Shown: positions 62,501 to 64,000 of the stretch, one piece after another | Numbering within the stretch: position 1 is the first letter of the stretch | Layout of the letters: every line of letters begins with the position of its first letter | Assembly: GCA_965120375.1 (NCBI GenBank) | Contig: CBCPMW010000013.1 | Location: 62,001-126,000, forward strand | Direction of reading: 5' to 3' | DNA length: 64,000 nt | Source: CASPLG01 sp965120375 | GTDB lineage: Bacteria > Bacillota > Clostridia > Oscillospirales > Acutalibacteraceae | The notes under the pieces: model-generated | The model's input: only the letters and a program-made list of their open reading frames with translations | Databases searched by the model: none | What the model was told of the DNA's origin: nothing | Position numbers and translations under genes: made by a program

Positions 62501-64000
62501 TTTTTATAATAATTCCTCCTGCTTTCAATTTAGAATTTCCAAACTTGTTTATATCTATATCTACAGTTCCCAAATCTGCAACAGACAGTAAACATTCAGT
62601 AATATTTTTTATTTTTTGACAAACAATGTCAGAATCTTTCTTTGTCATTGAAATTATAGTACAAGGAAAATTAAATTCATTATAATCACTTGTAATCCCA
62701 CCTGCAACTACAATATCATATTCACTAAAGTTTTCTGGAAAAGTGGATAAATTATTTTCAAATGGGCAAATAAGTGTCTTTATATCTAAAGTTTTTAAAA
62801 ATACAAAATCGCCATAATTCGTCTTTTCAAAAACTAGGTCAGTAGTGTCAAAAATTTTTAAACTAAAACTATTTTCTATAATTTCTATATCTTTTCTGTA
62901 AAAATCATTCAAATTTAGCTTTTCAGAAGTTATTAAAACTAAGTCTGGGTTATATATCTCTATAAAATTATTTATAAAATTTACATTGCTAGGACCATAA
63001 TTTAGAATGATTAACGAATCTATTTTCCCAAAATCACTGTAACGCATATGATCTATAATTTTTTGTTGATGAGTCTTTTCATTCATACACAAAACGGCTG
63101 AAATAGATTCGTTTTTTGAAAAAACTAAATTGCATCCTGATCCTGAATCTATAACTGAAATTTTAGTCAAATCTTTCATTTTTATTTTAGAGAAAATACA
63201 AAATAGAATAAGAGAAATCATGGGTAAAAATGAAAAAAGCTTTATGTAATAATTTTTAGTTTTAATGTAGAAATAGGTAAGAATTGAAAAAATAGAAATC
63301 ATTAAAATACAAAATATTGCCTGTAAGAAATCAAAATTAATAGAAATCCCAGGTATTTTAGATAAAATTTTTGAACACAGTATTATATAATTTACTAAAA
63401 ATTCACACGGTAATTTTATTACCTGAAGGATCAGTTTTGGAACAAACAAATAATAAAAAACTATTAGAATAAATGCTAAAAACATCATCATCGTGGCAGG
63501 TAGAACTAATAAAATATTGGAAACTACTGAAATTAATGAAAATTTCTTAAAATAAATAGCTATTATAGGAAATGTAAAAATGTTTGCTGAAATACTAACT
63601 AAAATCGACTCACCAAATCCGTAAAAATACGGATTTAGTTTTTTGTCTCCTTTCATGTATTCTAAAAATGGTTTAGATAAAACTAAAATCCCTAAACTTG
63701 CGCTCACAGACAGTAAAAATCCTATATTTCCACCTATATCGGGGTTAAAAATAGAAATTAAAATTACTGCAATTGAAAGTGAATTTATAGGATAGTTTTT
63801 TCTTTTTATTACAGTGGCTAGAAGACAAATTATAGACATTATGCCAGCCCTGACTACAGACGGAGTAAAGCATGAAACTGACATAAACATAAAAACAAAT
63901 AATATGCTAATAAGAGCTATAATTTTTTCATCTAATCTAAATCTTTTTAAAATCAAGGTAAATATACTAGATAAAATCGAAACGTGTATTCCCGATACGG
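62493..64000 (-). CDS. comEC: ComEC/Rec2 family DNA-uptake channel, 5' part outside window
   Basis: The frame is open to the right edge, so the N-terminal part is missing; the TTG at 63956 is not the start. The visible N-terminus VSGIHVSILSSIF matches the (A)VSGLH motif of the competence domain. About eight membrane segments follow, with SCFTPSVVRAGIMSII and NIGFLLSVSASLGILV typical of ComEC. The last 220 residues occupy the place of the metallo-beta-lactamase-like domain but show no HxHxDH motif: IDSGSGCN and LIILNYGPSN stand where DVGQGD and LTHxDxDH are expected. It overlaps holA. Confidence 0.9.
   Translation of the reverse strand, partial: VSGIHVSILSSIFTLILKRFRLDEKIIALISILFVFMFMSVSCFTPSVVRAGIMSIICLLATVIKRKNYPINSLSIAVILISIFNPDIGGNIGFLLSVSASLGILVLSKPFLEYMKGDKKLNPYFYGFGESILVSISANIFTFPIIAIYFKKFSLISVVSNILLVLPATMMMFLAFILIVFYYLFVPKLILQVIKLPCEFLVNYIILCSKILSKIPGISINFDFLQAIFCILMISIFSILTYFYIKTKNYYIKLFSFLPMISLILFCIFSKIKMKDLTKISVIDSGSGCNLVFSKNESISAVLCMNEKTHQQKIIDHMRYSDFGKIDSLIILNYGPSNVNFINNFIEIYNPDLVLITSEKLNLNDFYRKDIEIIENSFSLKIFDTTDLVFEKTNYGDFVFLKTLDIKTLICPFENNLSTFPENFSEYDIVVAGGITSDYNEFNFPCTIISMTKKDSDIVCQKIKNITECLLSVADLGTVDIDINKFGNSKLKAGGIIIKNV

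Noticed and set aside
63954..63956. TTG at 63956 as the start of comEC
   Set aside because: The frame stays open to 64000 and encodes the conserved VSGIHV motif upstream of this TTG, so the gene is cut by the window.

Overview
The window is AT-rich (about one third G+C by eye) bacterial chromosome, densely packed with core housekeeping genes. Gram-positive markers are HprK, WhiA/RapZ, PolC, RNase M5, HemZ, YhaN/YhaO and a GerA/GerB/GerC spore-germination operon. Together they point to an endospore-forming Firmicute of class Clostridia, plausibly an Oscillospiraceae/Ruminococcaceae-type lineage. The family placement is an inference from gene content and order. I saw no rRNA, tRNA, CRISPR array, insertion sequence or prophage. 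Almost every gene has a clear Shine-Dalgarno, and an unusually large share start with TTG.

Layout. 1-4.1 kb (minus): hprK, a PHP phosphoesterase, murB, rapZ and whiA (cut by the window edge), with no yvcK between rapZ and whiA. 4.3-8.0 kb (plus): gerABC germinant receptor. 8.0-11.6 kb (minus): class A penicillin-binding protein and aspartokinase. 11.9-12.2 kb (plus): an orphan PAAR-like (DUF4280-type) spike-tip protein with its own promoter. 12.2-12.8 kb (minus): nth. 13.0-19.3 kb (plus): acpS, nnrD, a lipoprotein, metK, pheS and a short pheT. 19.3-32.2 kb (minus): natAB, tcdA, recJ, relA, hemZ, a uridine-kinase-like gene, a zinc-ribbon protein with a Cys/Asp repeat tail, iscS, thiI and an unlisted 59-residue membrane microprotein. 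32.5-35.2 kb (plus): secA with a long leader. 35.3-36.1 kb (minus): corA. 36.3-48.4 kb (plus): a DUF378 gene, then the conserved run pyrH-frr-uppS-cdsA-dxr-rseP-ispG-polC and an AI-2E-family transporter. 48.4-64 kb (minus): comEC (cut by the edge), holA, rnmV, yhaO, yhaN, an orphan solute-binding lipoprotein with two downstream genes, the aspS-gatC-gatA-gatB operon and an ECF S component.

How the genes work together. The pyrH-polC run combines UMP kinase, ribosome recycling, undecaprenyl and phospholipid precursor synthesis, two MEP isoprenoid steps (Dxr, IspG), a site-2 protease and the replicative polymerase. IscS and ThiI form a sulfur relay for tRNA 4-thiouridine. AspS with GatCAB suggests tRNA-dependent amidation for Asn and/or Gln. 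HprK and RelA are global regulators.

Most of the window is ordinary. The parts most worth a second look are the Cys/Asp-repeat zinc-ribbon protein, the orphan PAAR-like gene, the solute-binding-protein/unknown/hemolysin-III cluster, the 59-residue microprotein, the secA leader with a 21-bp-spaced direct repeat, the hemZ upstream mini-ORF, the PheT without its tRNA-binding domain, and the ComEC whose C-terminal hydrolase domain has lost its metal motif.
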